Assembly: GCA_010093685.1 (NCBI GenBank)
Contig: MU006217.1
Coordinates: 1,657,644 to 1,721,643 of the forward strand
Direction: 5' to 3'
DNA: 64,000 bases
DNA from: Ophiobolus disseminans
Lineage: Eukaryota > Ascomycota > Dothideomycetes > Pleosporales > Phaeosphaeriaceae
The position numbers and the translations under genes are program-made. Below the pieces are notes generated by a model. The model was not told the origin of the DNA. It made no database searches and was given only the letters and a program-made list of their open reading frames with translations. This document shows, in pieces, positions 43,730 to 55,482 of the stretch; position 1 is the stretch's first letter, and every line of letters begins with the position of its first letter.

Positions 43730-44601
43730 CTACCATGGCTCTTCACCAAAGTCCTCAGGGTGACCAAACCTAACACAGCCGAACTCATAATTCATGCAGA
43801 GTCCGAGGTCCTCGCACCAGGCTTTACTCGCCTCTTTATGTTCACCTTGTGGTCGAGTGTAGTTCATGAACTTCTGCCAATACGGCTCGCGGATGTAGAA
43901 CGTCAAGCGCGGCGGATACGACAACTCGAGTGAAGTTACTGCATCGGTCATGTATGTGCGCAACTTTGCGTTGTCCTTGGCGTCGAATATCGGGTCGAGT
44001 GGGGCTGAAACTCCGGCCCAGTTGCCGGGGCCACACATGCGGCATTTGCAGCCATTGACGCCGCAGCGAATGTGGAGGTTTGGGTGGCCTTTGACCTGCT
44101 TCAGTATGGGTGGGAGATTGATTGTGCGGCGGAAGTCAGTGCTGTCGTTGGGACGTCGATACAGGTCGATTGCTATGTTGCCATAGATGCGAGCGTCTTT
44201 GCTGGTCCCGCTGCGGTCGATGTGGAGTGGAGCGACGAAGTCCAGGTACGCCTGAAGGTCGTAGAAACGGACATGCACCGTGTTGTTCAAGATGTATATC
44301 GGCAAGAATTCCTCGCGGATTTGTTGGCACACCCGAGTGAGGGAGAGAAATTGCCGTGTGGGTTTCTCGTCAGAATTGCTTGGACTTGCGAACTTGACTT
44401 TGACCTTTCCTGATTTCTTTTCCTGTTCTGGCGGGAATAGAGTGATGACATGAGACTCTGTTGCGAAACTGTAGATAAGGTTGCGGATTTCTAGAATGTA
44501 TGTTAGCCTCGACTGATGCCTTTGATTGATACGACTTACTTACCTCCAGGAAGCTCGAGAAGGATGCAATCATGAGATTGTGTCGACTGTGCTGTAGACA
44601 T
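43730..44601 (-). CDS. 2EXR/F-box-like protein, 272 aa
   Basis: Exons 44601..44544 and 44490..43730; a 53 nt intron (GTAAGT ... TTCTAG) splits the conserved motif LLELPGE-IRNLIYSFA in phase 1. Further conserved elements are LTRVCQQIREEFLPIYILNN, AYLDFVAP, and the C-terminal block SYPPRLTFYIREPYWQKFM. This is the widespread ascomycete family with an F-box-like N-terminus (2EXR type). A Cys-rich HIRCGVNGCKCRMCGPG stretch lies at about residue 190. A paralogue with the same intron position is at 58476..59442 but is broken. Role unknown. Confidence 0.82.
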
Positions 44602-45181
44602 GTCTGCGGATGTGAGTAGAGGTATTACGGGCCTTCTCGCTGCATCTGATCTTACTGTGAGATGTTGAGCGACGAGCGAGTTGACAAGATTTGGAGCGAC
44701 TGGTGTATGGTGGAGGCCTATAGAGGGTGAGAGAAATATTGTTGTAGGACACGCGGAGAAGCGCTATATACTCAAGTTAGCGTGGAGTGAATAATGGTGC
44801 CAAAAACGACGAACGCAGGGAAAACGGTGAAATCAGGGAAATCCGAGGGTGCGGCTGCTGCTGGTTCGCTACCCCGAGTTGTCACGTTGTACCACCTCGC
44901 ATCGCAAGCTCTGACAGACATACATCGAACGAAGGCTGGACAAGACCACTAGACAACATCACCGCACCGAAACGCCCTGCGCCTACTACGGCATCATGTA
45001 AGTAGATTGGTGAAAAGTGATAATTTGATGCTGGATGAAGTTACACCAAACCTACTCCATTCTTCGACCATGCAGTTGCCGAAGACATGTTGTTAAATGT
45101 ACAAACTGTACGCAAAAGGTCCCTAAAGTACCAACCAATCCCTTGTGTCTACAGAAATCTTCAACAAACCTATACGACCAT
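44602..45181. other. intergenic, nothing recognised
   Basis: Promoter of the leftward 2EXR-like gene and 3' untranslated region of the MAPKK gene. No additional coding signal. Confidence 0.5.
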
Positions 45182-46716
45182 TTATTGCACCTCGTTGTTC
45201 CATCTTCGAGGAGCGGGTGGTAATCCTCCATTTGGCGGCAGCGGCCCTCTCGATGTAGGTCTCGAGCTCGGTCCATCTGACGGTGCTGGTGCTGGCCTAA
45301 TGGGGAGGTTCATGATATTCTGACTTGAGGTGCTCGACGATGTTCGCGCAGGGTATGGGCGTGGAGGTGCGGGTGCATTGACGGAGCCGTTGGATATCTG
45401 TGATCTGATATCGGCTGAGCCTCTCCGCTCGGGCGGCGACCGCTCTCGAAGCTTCTCTTTAATGGTTGCTGCTGGCGCTGTGGGTGCAAGATACGACTTT
45501 CGCTTGTTGTGCTCCATCATGCTGACTGCCCATGCCTCCAGGTCGACTGGAGTGCGCTTGGCGGCTTGCAAAAAGGCGTCGTGGTCCTGTGTTTAGTCAG
45601 CAGCTGCACGTATCACGTCTGATGGATATGCTCACATAAAGTTCCCGTGGTGTCGGCCGCTCCGCTGGGTCCTTCATCAGACACTTGGCAATCATGTCTT
45701 CCAAAATCGATGGGAACGCATCGCTCTTGGGCAGCTTTGGCGCTGGCTCAAGGACAATCTGCTGCAAAAGGTCGAGAATGCCCTGGGGACCGCCGGGCTC
45801 GTCGTCGTCGGCACTCCCCGAGAAAGGAAATTTGCCGATGGCGAGCTCCATCAACGAAAGACCGACACTCCAGACATCTGACTTGACTGTGTACGGAGAC
45901 CCTTGTATCCGCTCCGGCGCCATGTATGTGCCCGTGCCCACAAACGTCTCAGCAATGGAACCCTCGAGCTCACTCGACACGCCAAAATCGCACAGCTTGA
46001 TGTTGCCTCTTGAGTTTACGAGGATGTTGGATGGCTTCAAGTCTCGGTGCATGATGCGGTGTGCGCTGTAGAGGTAGGCGAGCCCGCCCAGGACGGCTTC
46101 TGCGATCTTGCCGAGGACGTCGACGCGCACGGGGCCAAAGGTTCGTGAGACCCAGTCCAGTGAGCTGGAATTCTTGGTTAGCTCCTGCCCTATCGCTGCG
46201 TCGCTGGGTGGCACCTACCCCACGTCCATGTACTCCATGCACATTATCACGTCACCGCTCTCGTTCTGGAAGGCGCCGTAGAAGTCGACGATGTACTCCG
46301 AGTTGCAGTCGTGCATGATGCGCAGCTCGCGCACGATTCGCTTGCGCACCTCGTTCTTTGCCTCGACGTGTATGACCTGGCCATGTTAGTTCGGCCCTTC
46401 GCTCCTTCCCCATCCGACGGCGGTGCACCCAACGTACCTTCCTCGCCATGACGACTTTGGTAGCCGCGTGCTGCACCTTGCTGACTGTGCCGCCATTGCC
46501 TGACCCCAGCTCTCGCAGCACGATCAGGTCCTCGGCCTTCAAGTCGAGCTGGAACTCGACGCCGATCTCGAGCGTGTCCTGCTTCTCGTCGTTGCCGAGC
46601 CCGCCGGGTACTTGCGCGTCTCCGGCGGAAGGTGCGGGCTTGGGCGGCGGGGCGCTCAGGGCAAGGCCCTTGAGGTTCTTCCTCTTCATCGTCTTGGGCT
46701 TGAACGGGTCACCCAT
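45182..46716 (-). CDS. STE7: MAP kinase kinase, Ste7/Fuz7 type, 456 aa
   Basis: Exons 46716..46438, 46376..46219, 46164..45636, 45586..45182; introns of 61, 54 and 49 nt. After an Ala/Pro-rich start (MKRKNLKGLALSAPPPKPAP), the kinase domain has the glycine loop LGSGNGGTVSKV, VAIK-equivalent VVMARKVI, catalytic loop HRIMHRDLKPSNIL, DFGVSSELEGSIAETFVGTG (activation loop with Ser and Thr in the MAPKK S-x3-T arrangement), YMAPERIQG and WSVGLSLMELAIGKFPF. A docking-type tail AFLQAAKRTPVDLEAWA and a Pro/Ser-rich C-terminus follow. This is the MAPKK of the pheromone/invasive-growth cascade (MEK for Fus3/Kss1-type MAPK). It diverges from SPT6. Confidence 0.93.
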
Positions 46717-47763
46717 GGTTGCGAAATGCGCCGGGCGCTGTCAATCGTCGTGTGCGTGGTGGGATGGCGGACGTCTACAGCTACACGACAAACACAAGCT
46801 GCCCTGTCGTAGTCTATGTAAAGTGAGGCCCGAGACAGCACACCCTTCGTTTCGAGTTTGCCGCCCGAAGATGGGTCGACGATGGCTCGCCAATCACGGC
46901 AGAAGTCCTAAAAGAGGACAGCGTCTATTGGATTGCCGTGTCCGGGAGGCAAGGCTTGATTGGGAGAGAGGTGATAGCAGGAGCAAAGGGCGGTGTCTTG
47001 GACGTGTGTTGCGTGCAAACCCAGGGCTCAGGAGAGAGTGAAGTCGGATGCCCTAGCGGGGCGCGTTCTCGGGTTTGGTGGGGTGCGCACGCAGCGGCGT
47101 CAAACAGACTCTGCAAGGCTGCACGCGGGCTATTTATACGCGAGATTACTACTACGGCGCGGTGAGTGCTGCAATGGGGAGCGCAGGATGAGAGGAAGGG
47201 AAGTCTCTTTGACGAGCGCAGAGCCAGTACATAATGTCGCGCTCAGGAGGTTTCAGGCTGCTTGCACGGGCATGTTGCTGCTTCACCTTGTCCCGAGTCT
47301 GAGCTCCGAAGCTCAAAGCAGTGCTCGTAGTGGGCAGCGAATGAACTCGGCCGACCAGGACACTAGAAGCAGCATTTGCGGAAGACTGCGTATACGTGTA
47401 CCGATGGTCTGTCGTAATCGCACATGTACACTTCACCGCAGGTAAAGCTAGAACGCTAGCGCCTGCCCAGGTGTGATGTTGCGCATCTGTCACGTGCTCG
47501 GCTTGCGGCTGGTGAAAACTGACGTTTCATCGCCGCGAATTCTTGCCAAGCAACGCGTCCGGCGATACGTTTCTCCGCCCAAGCTGGACGCAGCCAATCT
47601 TTGTAGTCTTCAACTCTCTTTCTCCTTACCTTCTCCGCTCTCTCCTTTACCCTCTTCCGCCACGATCGCCGCACCATCCGCGCCATCCAACCCCCGAGCT
47701 TCACGCGACCGCCGCATCTACCAGAGTCGAGTTCGAGACGCGTTTCCTTTGTCCGAGTAGATC
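46717..47763. promoter_or_regulatory. divergent promoter, MAPKK and SPT6
   Basis: 1.05 kb between the start codons. Several open frames on both strands lack motifs. Pyrimidine-rich tracts precede the SPT6 start. Confidence 0.5.
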
Positions 47764-50700
47764 ATGTCTACAAGGGATTTTTTCGACACTGCCGCCGAAC
47801 TGGGCAGCGAGGAGGATGACGAGGATTTTGATGAGGAGGGCGCCGCGGTCCGGCCCAAGAAGACAAACGGCGCCAATGGCATCGACGACTCCAGCGAGGA
47901 AGAAGACGACGACGACGATGAGCTTTTGGCGGAGGTAGGCTCTACGTTTCCACAGTGGTGCGCTAATCGCTGATTACATTACAGGAAGGTGCAGGCTTCG
48001 TGGTCGATGAGGAGGAGGAAGACGACGAGGCCGAGCGCAAGCGACGCCGCAGGAAGAAGCGCAAGAACCGCGAGGTCGACGAGGCCCTCGACGATGAAGA
48101 CTTGGACTTGATTGGTGTCGAAGTAGACCGACCAGAACAGGAGCAGGTATGGGTGAGAACTGCCATAGCTCCGGCGCATGCTGACATGTTTTAGTCCAGA
48201 TTCAAGCGTCTGAAGCGTGGTCACAAAGAGCGCGCGCGAGACCGCGGCGTCGACAACATCTTCTCCGACGATGAGGCCAACGAGGATATGGAGGAACCGC
48301 GGAGAATTAACATGGGAAATGAATTTGAAGATTTCATCGAGGACGAGCAGTTCGACGAAGACATAGAAGACGACAGCGGCGTCACACAGCCGGGCATAAA
48401 CCTCATCACACAGGGTCTACAGGCTGCAGGGCTGGACGAGGGCGCCGAGGAAGACTACAGGGCCGCTTTCGGCGATGGCACAGACTACGACTGGGCGCTG
48501 GATATGCAGGAGGCAGAAGAGGATGAGCACGCTGGCGAGGGCCGGGAGCTCCAACTCAAGGATGTCTTTGAACCGTCGCAGCTCCAGGAGCGCATGTTGA
48601 CGGACGAAGATAACATCATCCGCGAAACCGACGTCCCAGAGCGTCTGCAGCTGGCGCGCAAGCCTTTCAAGGACCTGGAGCTGACACCGGACGACATGCA
48701 GGTGCGACTAACCGAGGAGGCGCAGTGGATAACATCGCTGTTGTGGCCAAAGAAGGGCCTCCAGGGCTACTTCCATGGGCCTTTCGAGAAGGCAGTCCAC
48801 AAGGTTCTCGAGTTCATCAACATCGAGGACTACGAAGTGCCCTTCATTTTCAACCACCGAAAAGATTACCTCATTCATGCTCCAGGCGACAACGACGACC
48901 AGGACGACCCAGACAACCCGCCCCCACTGGATGTTCGACCGGAACGCTTGCTCAACCAGAGCGACCTATGGGAAGTGTTTGACCTCGACCTCAAGTTCAG
49001 GGCTTTCGCCGAGAAGCGAGATGCGCTGCGACAGAACTATGATAATGTGCGCAGTGTGTATCCTGACATTGTCGACCACGAAATCGAGGAACTCACACAG
49101 AAGGCCATCACCATTGAAGAAATCCAAGAACTACAGGACTACCTGCACTATCGCTACTCGCAGGAGATTAATGAGGTCCGACAAGAGTCGAATGGGATCC
49201 AGAAGCGGGCGAACAATGCGCGAAGCTTCTACGACAAGCTTAGAAGCGGCAAAGCGCATCAGTTCGTCAAGGCCATTGGCATTACACCCGAGGACTTTGC
49301 CAAGAAGGCTGAGGGTACGAGCAGAGCTCCGCAGCTCGTCGAGGACCCTCCATATACCGTGGAGGAGCTCGCAGAGCAAATGGCCGAGTCTCCAGAGACT
49401 GGCGCAATGCTTCTCAAGTCTTCCAAGATGCTCTTTGTGCAAGACCTCCAGATGAGCTCCCGCCTCAGAAGGTTTGTAAGAGGCAGCTTTTACCAGAATG
49501 CGCAAATTGACTGTATACGGACGGACAAGGGAGCGCGGAAGATCACCGAAGATCACCCGTACTACGAGTTCAAGTACCTCCGACGACAGACGTTTATGGA
49601 TCTCCACGGCCGACCGGATCTTTTCCTCAAGATGCTCAAAGCCGAGCACGAAGGTCTTGTTCAAGTTCAAATATCGATGGCCAACTATGCGGACTTCAAG
49701 AAACGGCTCCACGACAAGATTGTGTCTGACGCCGTAAGTGAGGTAGCTGATTCGTGGAACAGCCTACGTCGAGAATTACTGGCCGAGGCATTGGATAAGC
49801 TCCAGAAAATCATTGCGAACGGTGTGAAGGAAACTCTGCGAGCACGATGCGAAGATGAGCTTGCTAGCCGAGCGAGAGAAAACTACTACAACAGGCTCGA
49901 TCAAGCGCCCTTCAAGCTCAAGCCTGCTCCACTCGGGTCGATACCCAACGTACTTTGCATGTCCAATGGCCAAGGCCAACGCGGCGATGCTATTCTATGG
50001 GCGTACGTGGAAAATGATGGTCGCGTTCTGGAACAGGGCAAGCTGGTAGAATTCAGGCTCGGAAACTCAGAACGTGGTATACCTGATGGCCAGGATATCG
50101 CCAAATTCGTCGAAGCTGCTCAACGCCGGCGTCCGGATGTGATCGGTGTGAGTGGTTGGTCGGTCGAGACCCGAAAGCTGTACAAGGATGTCCAGGAAAT
50201 CATCCAGCAAAACGGTCTGACTGGCCCAGCGTACGAGGACGAGTCGACAGGTGTCGAGAGGAGTGATCCGTTGGAGGTTGTCATGGTCAACGATGAAGTG
50301 GCTCGCCTCTACTACAACAGTGGTCGAGCAGCAGCAGAATTTCCCAAGCACCCTCCGTTAACACGATACTGTATCGCTCTTGCGCGATACCTGCAGAACC
50401 CGCTCGCCGAATATGCCTCCCTCGGCAAGGACATCGTTTCGCTACCTTTCATACCAAACCAAACTCTCATTCCCCAAGAGAAGCTGTACGATCGCCTCGA
50501 GACGGCCATGGTTGACATGGTCAATCTCGTCGGTATTGACCTACCTGAGTCTTACGACGACAAGTACATGGGCAAGCTCTTGCCGTATGTCTGTGGTCTT
50601 GGTCCGCGAAAGGCCGACAGGCTTGTCAAGGCCATCCAAGCCAATGGTGACGAGATCCTCTCTCGCTTTGATCTTCTCGGTGTGTCCGAGAATAGTTCCC

Positions 50701-52155
50701 GCGATCTCAAGGCGGCCATGGGTCCCAAGGTGCACCAGAATTGTGCCAGTTTCCTGTATATCCCCTACGACTCAAGCGAGGAGTCATCTGACTACCTCGA
50801 CTACACCCGTGTTCACCCCGAGGACTACGATCTCGCTCGCAAGATGGTTGCAGATGCGTTGAACATGGATGAGGAAGACGTCAAGGCCGAGACTGATGAG
50901 GGTGGTCCCAGCGCTGTCATTAGGAAGATGGTGCGGGAAGAAACTACAGATGCGGTTAACGATCTTGCTCTAGAAGATTATGCTATCGAGATTGAGCGAA
51001 ACTTCGGCCAGCGCAAGCGCGCAACCCTTGAGACCATCCGAGCTGAACTAGAGACACCGTACGAGGAGATTCGACAAACCTTCCTCTTGCCGAGCACAAA
51101 CGAGCTGTTCACTATGCTTACGGGTGAGACGGAGGAGTCCCTGTACGAAGGGATGGTCGTTCCGACTACGATCCGACGTACATTCCCTGATCACATCGAG
51201 TGTAAACTCGAATGTGGTGTCGAGGGTGGCGTTTCCGAGTCTGAGTTCCCCGAAGGTGTGGGCAGTGGCGGACAAGAGCCTCGCCACGTCTACCAATCAC
51301 ACCAAGTCGTTCGAGGCCGGATTTTGTTCCTCAATCGCAAGGCTCTCACCGCGCAACTGTCTTTCCGGGATGATCTCGTCCGCAAACCGCTACCTCGACC
51401 CAATGGCCGCATAGCTGGCGAGTGGGACGAGGCACAAGAAGCTGCAGACAAAAAGGCTGCCGAGAAGGAGAAGGAAGTCGCTTCCGGTCGGCCCAACCGT
51501 GTTGTCAACCACCCACTCTTCTTCTCCTTCAGCGCGATACAAGCAGAAGAATATCTCGGCAGCAAGGAGGTCGGTGAGCTCGTCATCCGTCCGTCGTCGA
51601 AGGGTTTCGACCATTTGGTCGTTACGTGGAAGGTCGGCAACAATGCCTACCAGCATCTCGACGTTTTGGAGATGAACAAGCCTAATCAATTCTCTCTCGG
51701 CAAGCAACTGAAGATTGGAAAGGCAACATACTCCGATCTCGACGAGTTGATTGTTGGCCATGTCGAAGCAATGGCACGTCAAGTCACCGAGCTCACACGA
51801 GACGAGCGATTTCAATTCGGCACAAAAGAAGAAACTGGTATGTCTCGTACAATTTTACGCTTGTTTCAATCACTAACACTTCACAGAACAATGGCTCGAG
51901 AACTACTGCAAAGCCAACCCGACCCGCTCCATGTACGCATTCTGCAGCATGCCCCGCTTCCCCGGCCACTTCTGGCTGTGCTTCCAGCTCGGTTTTGACA
52001 AACCCAAGGGCGCGTGGCCGTTCAAAGTCAGCCCGGGCAAGTTCGAGATGCGCGGCAAACAGTACCCCGACATGATGACGCTGAAGAACGGGTTCAAGAT
52101 GTTCATTCAGAGCGGTGCCGCTGCAAGGGCTGGTGGTGCAATACCGAAGCGGTGA
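47764..52155 (+). CDS. SPT6: transcription elongation factor and histone chaperone Spt6, 1414 aa
   Basis: Exons 47764..47934, 47985..48146, 48195..51837 and 51887..52155; introns of 50, 48 and 49 nt. The N-terminus is very acidic (EEEDDDDDELLAE), with a basic RRRRKKRKNR patch and the Spn1/Iws1-binding-type region. Then follow an HTH region, the YqgF-like domain (VIGVSGWSVETRKLYKD), a helix-hairpin-helix (LPYVCGLGPRKADRLVKAI), DLD and an S1 domain (GMVVPTTIRRTFPDHIECKL). A tandem SH2 ends the protein (HPLFFSFSAIQAEEYLGSKE, VIRPSSKGFDHLVVTWK, and MYAFCSMPRFPGHFWLCFQL). Spt6 binds the Pol II linker through the SH2 pair and reassembles nucleosomes behind the polymerase. Length is normal. Confidence 0.96.
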
Positions 52156-53301
52156 GCAGATAGTAAGAGGGAGATGTTTTTGTTCTGCAGCGATGTGTAT
52201 TGATACTTTTACCTTTTCTCTTTCGTCGCAGGTGACTTTATCTGAGTGGCATAGCCATCCGGGCTTCTTGGGTGGGGGGCGCTATAATACGAGTCACCAA
52301 AATTGGCATTTTACGGAGCTTTTGATACCGTTTGTAGCTGGATAATCTATCGCAGAAGTCATCGTTTGCTTGTACTTGAAAGTCTGCCGAAAATGTACTC
52401 ACGGCATCAGAATTGTACCCCTCAAACTTGATGCGCCGCTAGTAGAGAGGCTAGATGCTTGGTCAACCCCTTCCTAGCAAATCTTGTCGATCTGCCTCGC
52501 CAAGTGCCATGCAACTCAGATCGTGATCGTCGGCTAAGACATGCCAAGGTAGCAAGATCATGAACAAGAACCAGGACAATGAGAACAAATGCGTACGTTC
52601 GGTTTGATGCAAAGGGGTAGCTTCGAGGCTAGGCTGTTCGGTGTGGAGTGAATAGATTGGGAGCAAGCGCAGCAGTATGTCAAATGTGTGATTGCCAGGT
52701 GCGAATGGTCTTGAATGTGAATATAAATTAGCAGTGCGAAACAACTTGTGGCCGTGTGTCGTTGACCACAGGCAGAAGTAAGCGAAAACACTCACGACTT
52801 GTTGTCATTGTTCACTAGTAAGCGAAGACGTGCATCCATCATCGCCACGTTTCACACACACAGGCACATATCACATCACCAAAACACTCAAGAACACGAA
52901 TATGAAGTTTTCAAAATCATGAATTACTATCTGTCCGGGGCCCTCCACCACCCAGTGGTCCGCCCTCTCAAAGCCCTCCCGTACAAAAGATCAGGATAGC
53001 ATGGTATCCGGGTATCGATATCGCTTTTTAGTGAATGAAGACCAAGGTGACTTGGGCTCCTGAGCTCCGTCGATAATCGTATGTGTGTTGTAGAAGAAAG
53101 GGAAAGGTAACTTTTTGTGTCGTTGAAGTTGATGTGATGTTGTGAACTCCAGGTGCGCCGTGCTGATGTTGGAAATGCTTGAAGTTGAATGTGGGAATGA
53201 GGAGAGAGAATCAGGACCAGCTCTCATATCTCGGTCCAGAAACGCCGTTCCGGTGAGATGTCGAACGAAGGGAAACGCAAGGAAGTAAAGAAGTAGGCAT
53301 T
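52156..53301. other. convergent 3' region, nothing recognised
   Basis: 1.1 kb between the end of SPT6 and the end of the leftward DUF3602 gene. Open frames up to 114 codons have no features. Confidence 0.5.
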
Positions 53302-53763
53302 CTAGTGCGAGAATTGCCGGGTAACTTTCTGCCACGCGCTCTCCATGCTCCGTCGTACACCATCCTTCTCGCTCTCGACGGAACTCATGCTACCGCTCGA
53401 GTTCTGGCGCTGGGAGCGGGGCTTCATTTCGTCGACGAGGTTGCCGGCGCCGCCGCGGCCAACGTGGTACACGGGCGCTTGCTGGGAGCGCAGGCGCTCT
53501 TGCTGCTGCAGCTCCTCGTCGAAGCTGAACATGGCGCGTTCCTTCTCGCGGTGCATGTTTCCGGCGCCGCCGCGGCCGGAGGCAAAGTAGGCGGTGGAGG
53601 GAGGGGGTGTGAGCTTGACGCGCGAGGCTGGGCCTGTGGCGGTGGCGCCGTTGGTGAGGGTGCTGGGGGATACGCGGGTTACGTTGCCGGCGCCGCCGCG
53701 GCCGGAGTAGACGTAGGATGAGCGGACGGAGGGGTGGGGCTCGGTGATGTGAAAGGAAGGCAT
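53302..53763 (-). CDS. DUF3602 protein with three GRGGAGN repeats, 153 aa
   Basis: Single exon. The protein starts MPSFHITEPHPSV and carries the heptad GRGGAGN three times, at about residues 21, 63 and 102, each preceded by Y/F-x-S or H-V and separated by 38-42 disordered residues. A Ser-rich tail ends in the helix SMESAWQKVTRQFS. This is the layout of DUF3602, a small family of ascomycete and basidiomycete disordered proteins with no known function. The promoter side is 1.7 kb. Confidence 0.85.
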   Translation of the reverse strand: MPSFHITEPHPSVRSSYVYSGRGGAGNVTRVSPSTLTNGATATGPASRVKLTPPPSTAYFASGRGGAGNMHREKERAMFSFDEELQQQERLRSQQAPVYHVGRGGAGNLVDEMKPRSQRQNSSGSMSSVESEKDGVRRSMESAWQKVTRQFSH

Positions 53764-55482
53764 TTTGTTTGTTGGTGGTGGTGTTTGGTTGATATTGATG
53801 TTGAGTTTAGGTGGTGGTGATGTTGAAGTGGCGAGACCGAGAATCTGGGGTAGAATACTTTAATAGTAGTAGAGTATTGAGTAGCTCGAGTGAATAGTAG
53901 ATGTAGCTATGATGAAGTCTCAACTAATAACCACCCTCACCTACCGGGGGTCATCTTATATAGCAAAACACACTGCTTAAAAAAACCCATTAGCTACTAC
54001 GCCATCTGACTCCGCACTCACAAAGCCCATGCACGAGGCACACGCCCCCCTGGCCAGAAACTTCGGCGCCATCAAACCAAGTCAGCACGCACATTTGCTC
54101 CAGAACAAATGGCAGCTATGCAGTTAACGGCACCCGCTTTCCAGTTAACGGCAATGCACACATCACACGGCCACAACAAAGAGCCATCGGCGGTACGCGA
54201 CGCCGCCTTGGCGCGCAGACCCATTACGAATCGAATGCTCCATCAAGCCTTGTCTGCTACACGCATGACCTGCACGCCCCGACGCGATTCGCCGACCGCA
54301 GATTCTGTTACCCCCAGGAAACCTCACGATGCGGGTTTTTGATGGTGCTGAAAATTTGCAAGCTGGGCTCTTTCTTGCGCCGGGGCTGACTAGAGTCGTG
54401 CGGCCAAGTTTGTGGAGGCGGGAGCCCGGACTGCAGAGTTTTTTCTTTGCGATCGCGATGCTTGCGTGCGTACCTGAGGGGATCCGGTGTTGTTCTCGTT
54501 GTTCTCGTCATTCGCAAAGGGTTTGCATGTATCGATGTTTCTATTCTTGCCCCCCTGCACATGGACTTCTCTGCAAGGTACCAAACGACGCATACCCATC
54601 GCCACACCTTCGCCCGCAAAAGCAAGTCCACTGCACCGCCTGACCCTGCCAACCGCAGCTGAGCAATCCTTCCAGCGTCTTCTCCTCGGTACCCGTCGCG
54701 CATGACGTCGCGCATCGTGAAGTCTAGGCGTAATGTTCAGGTACCGGGCGACGGTCACCTGGCATGCACAAATACGCGCTTACAGGTCGTTCACGACATT
54801 ATTCGTCAAATGAGCTCATCAAGGCAGCTCCTTTTACCGCTCATTTCGCCTCGCAGGTGGTGCATGACATGTCGCAATCTTTTGCAATTGGTGCTGCACA
54901 TTGCGATTTCCTGCGCGCATTCTGCCAGACCGTGGTCACACCATCGCTGGTCCCAACTTCACGATACTTGGCATTAGCCGGTTGGCTCGGCCTCGAGGCT
55001 TCGTCACGGTTTCAGTCATCACGCTGGCCATGCAAGCTGCGCTCCAATGTTGGGCTGACCGATCAATTGGCTATGCTCCAAAATCATAGGGGTATCAATT
55101 GCGCGCACAAACGCCATCGATGCACTTCTCCTTTTCCCTCCCCAGACCCTGCCGCCCACCATGCGCGCTTAAGTAACATAAACGACCTAAACAGGCATCT
55201 CGCTGCGGTCACAAGAAAATGCGGGGAAATAGACTACCTTAGCACTCCCGGCGCCTTCCAACCGGCTGACCACGTATGCAGATCGTGCACGCTGGCTGGG
55301 TGCGCAGGGGCCTGGCATGCTGTTTGGGTCGTGACCCCGGATCTTGGAATCCGATACTATGACTAACAAGGCTGCACAAGCGTCATGCAGGTCTTCTCGA
55401 ACAGTGTGGAGGCGGGAAAGCGGCTGTGGAGACGGCGCAGGCGGTTGGTCGAGTCGAAGCTACAACGTGACCGCTGGGCCGT
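53764..55482. other. intergenic, nothing recognised
   Basis: 1.7 kb. The 200-codon frame at 54764..55366 has no motif and overlaps others. A 12 bp direct repeat CAGTTAACGGCA is found at 54121 and 54142. Confidence 0.5.

Noticed and set aside
46448..47041. 197-codon plus frame over the MAPKK 5' end
   Set aside because: Antisense shadow of the kinase first exon extended into the promoter; no motif.
54764..55366. 200-codon plus frame between DUF3602 and ARP1
   Set aside because: No domain, composition unlike neighbours, overlaps other open frames; kept as intergenic.
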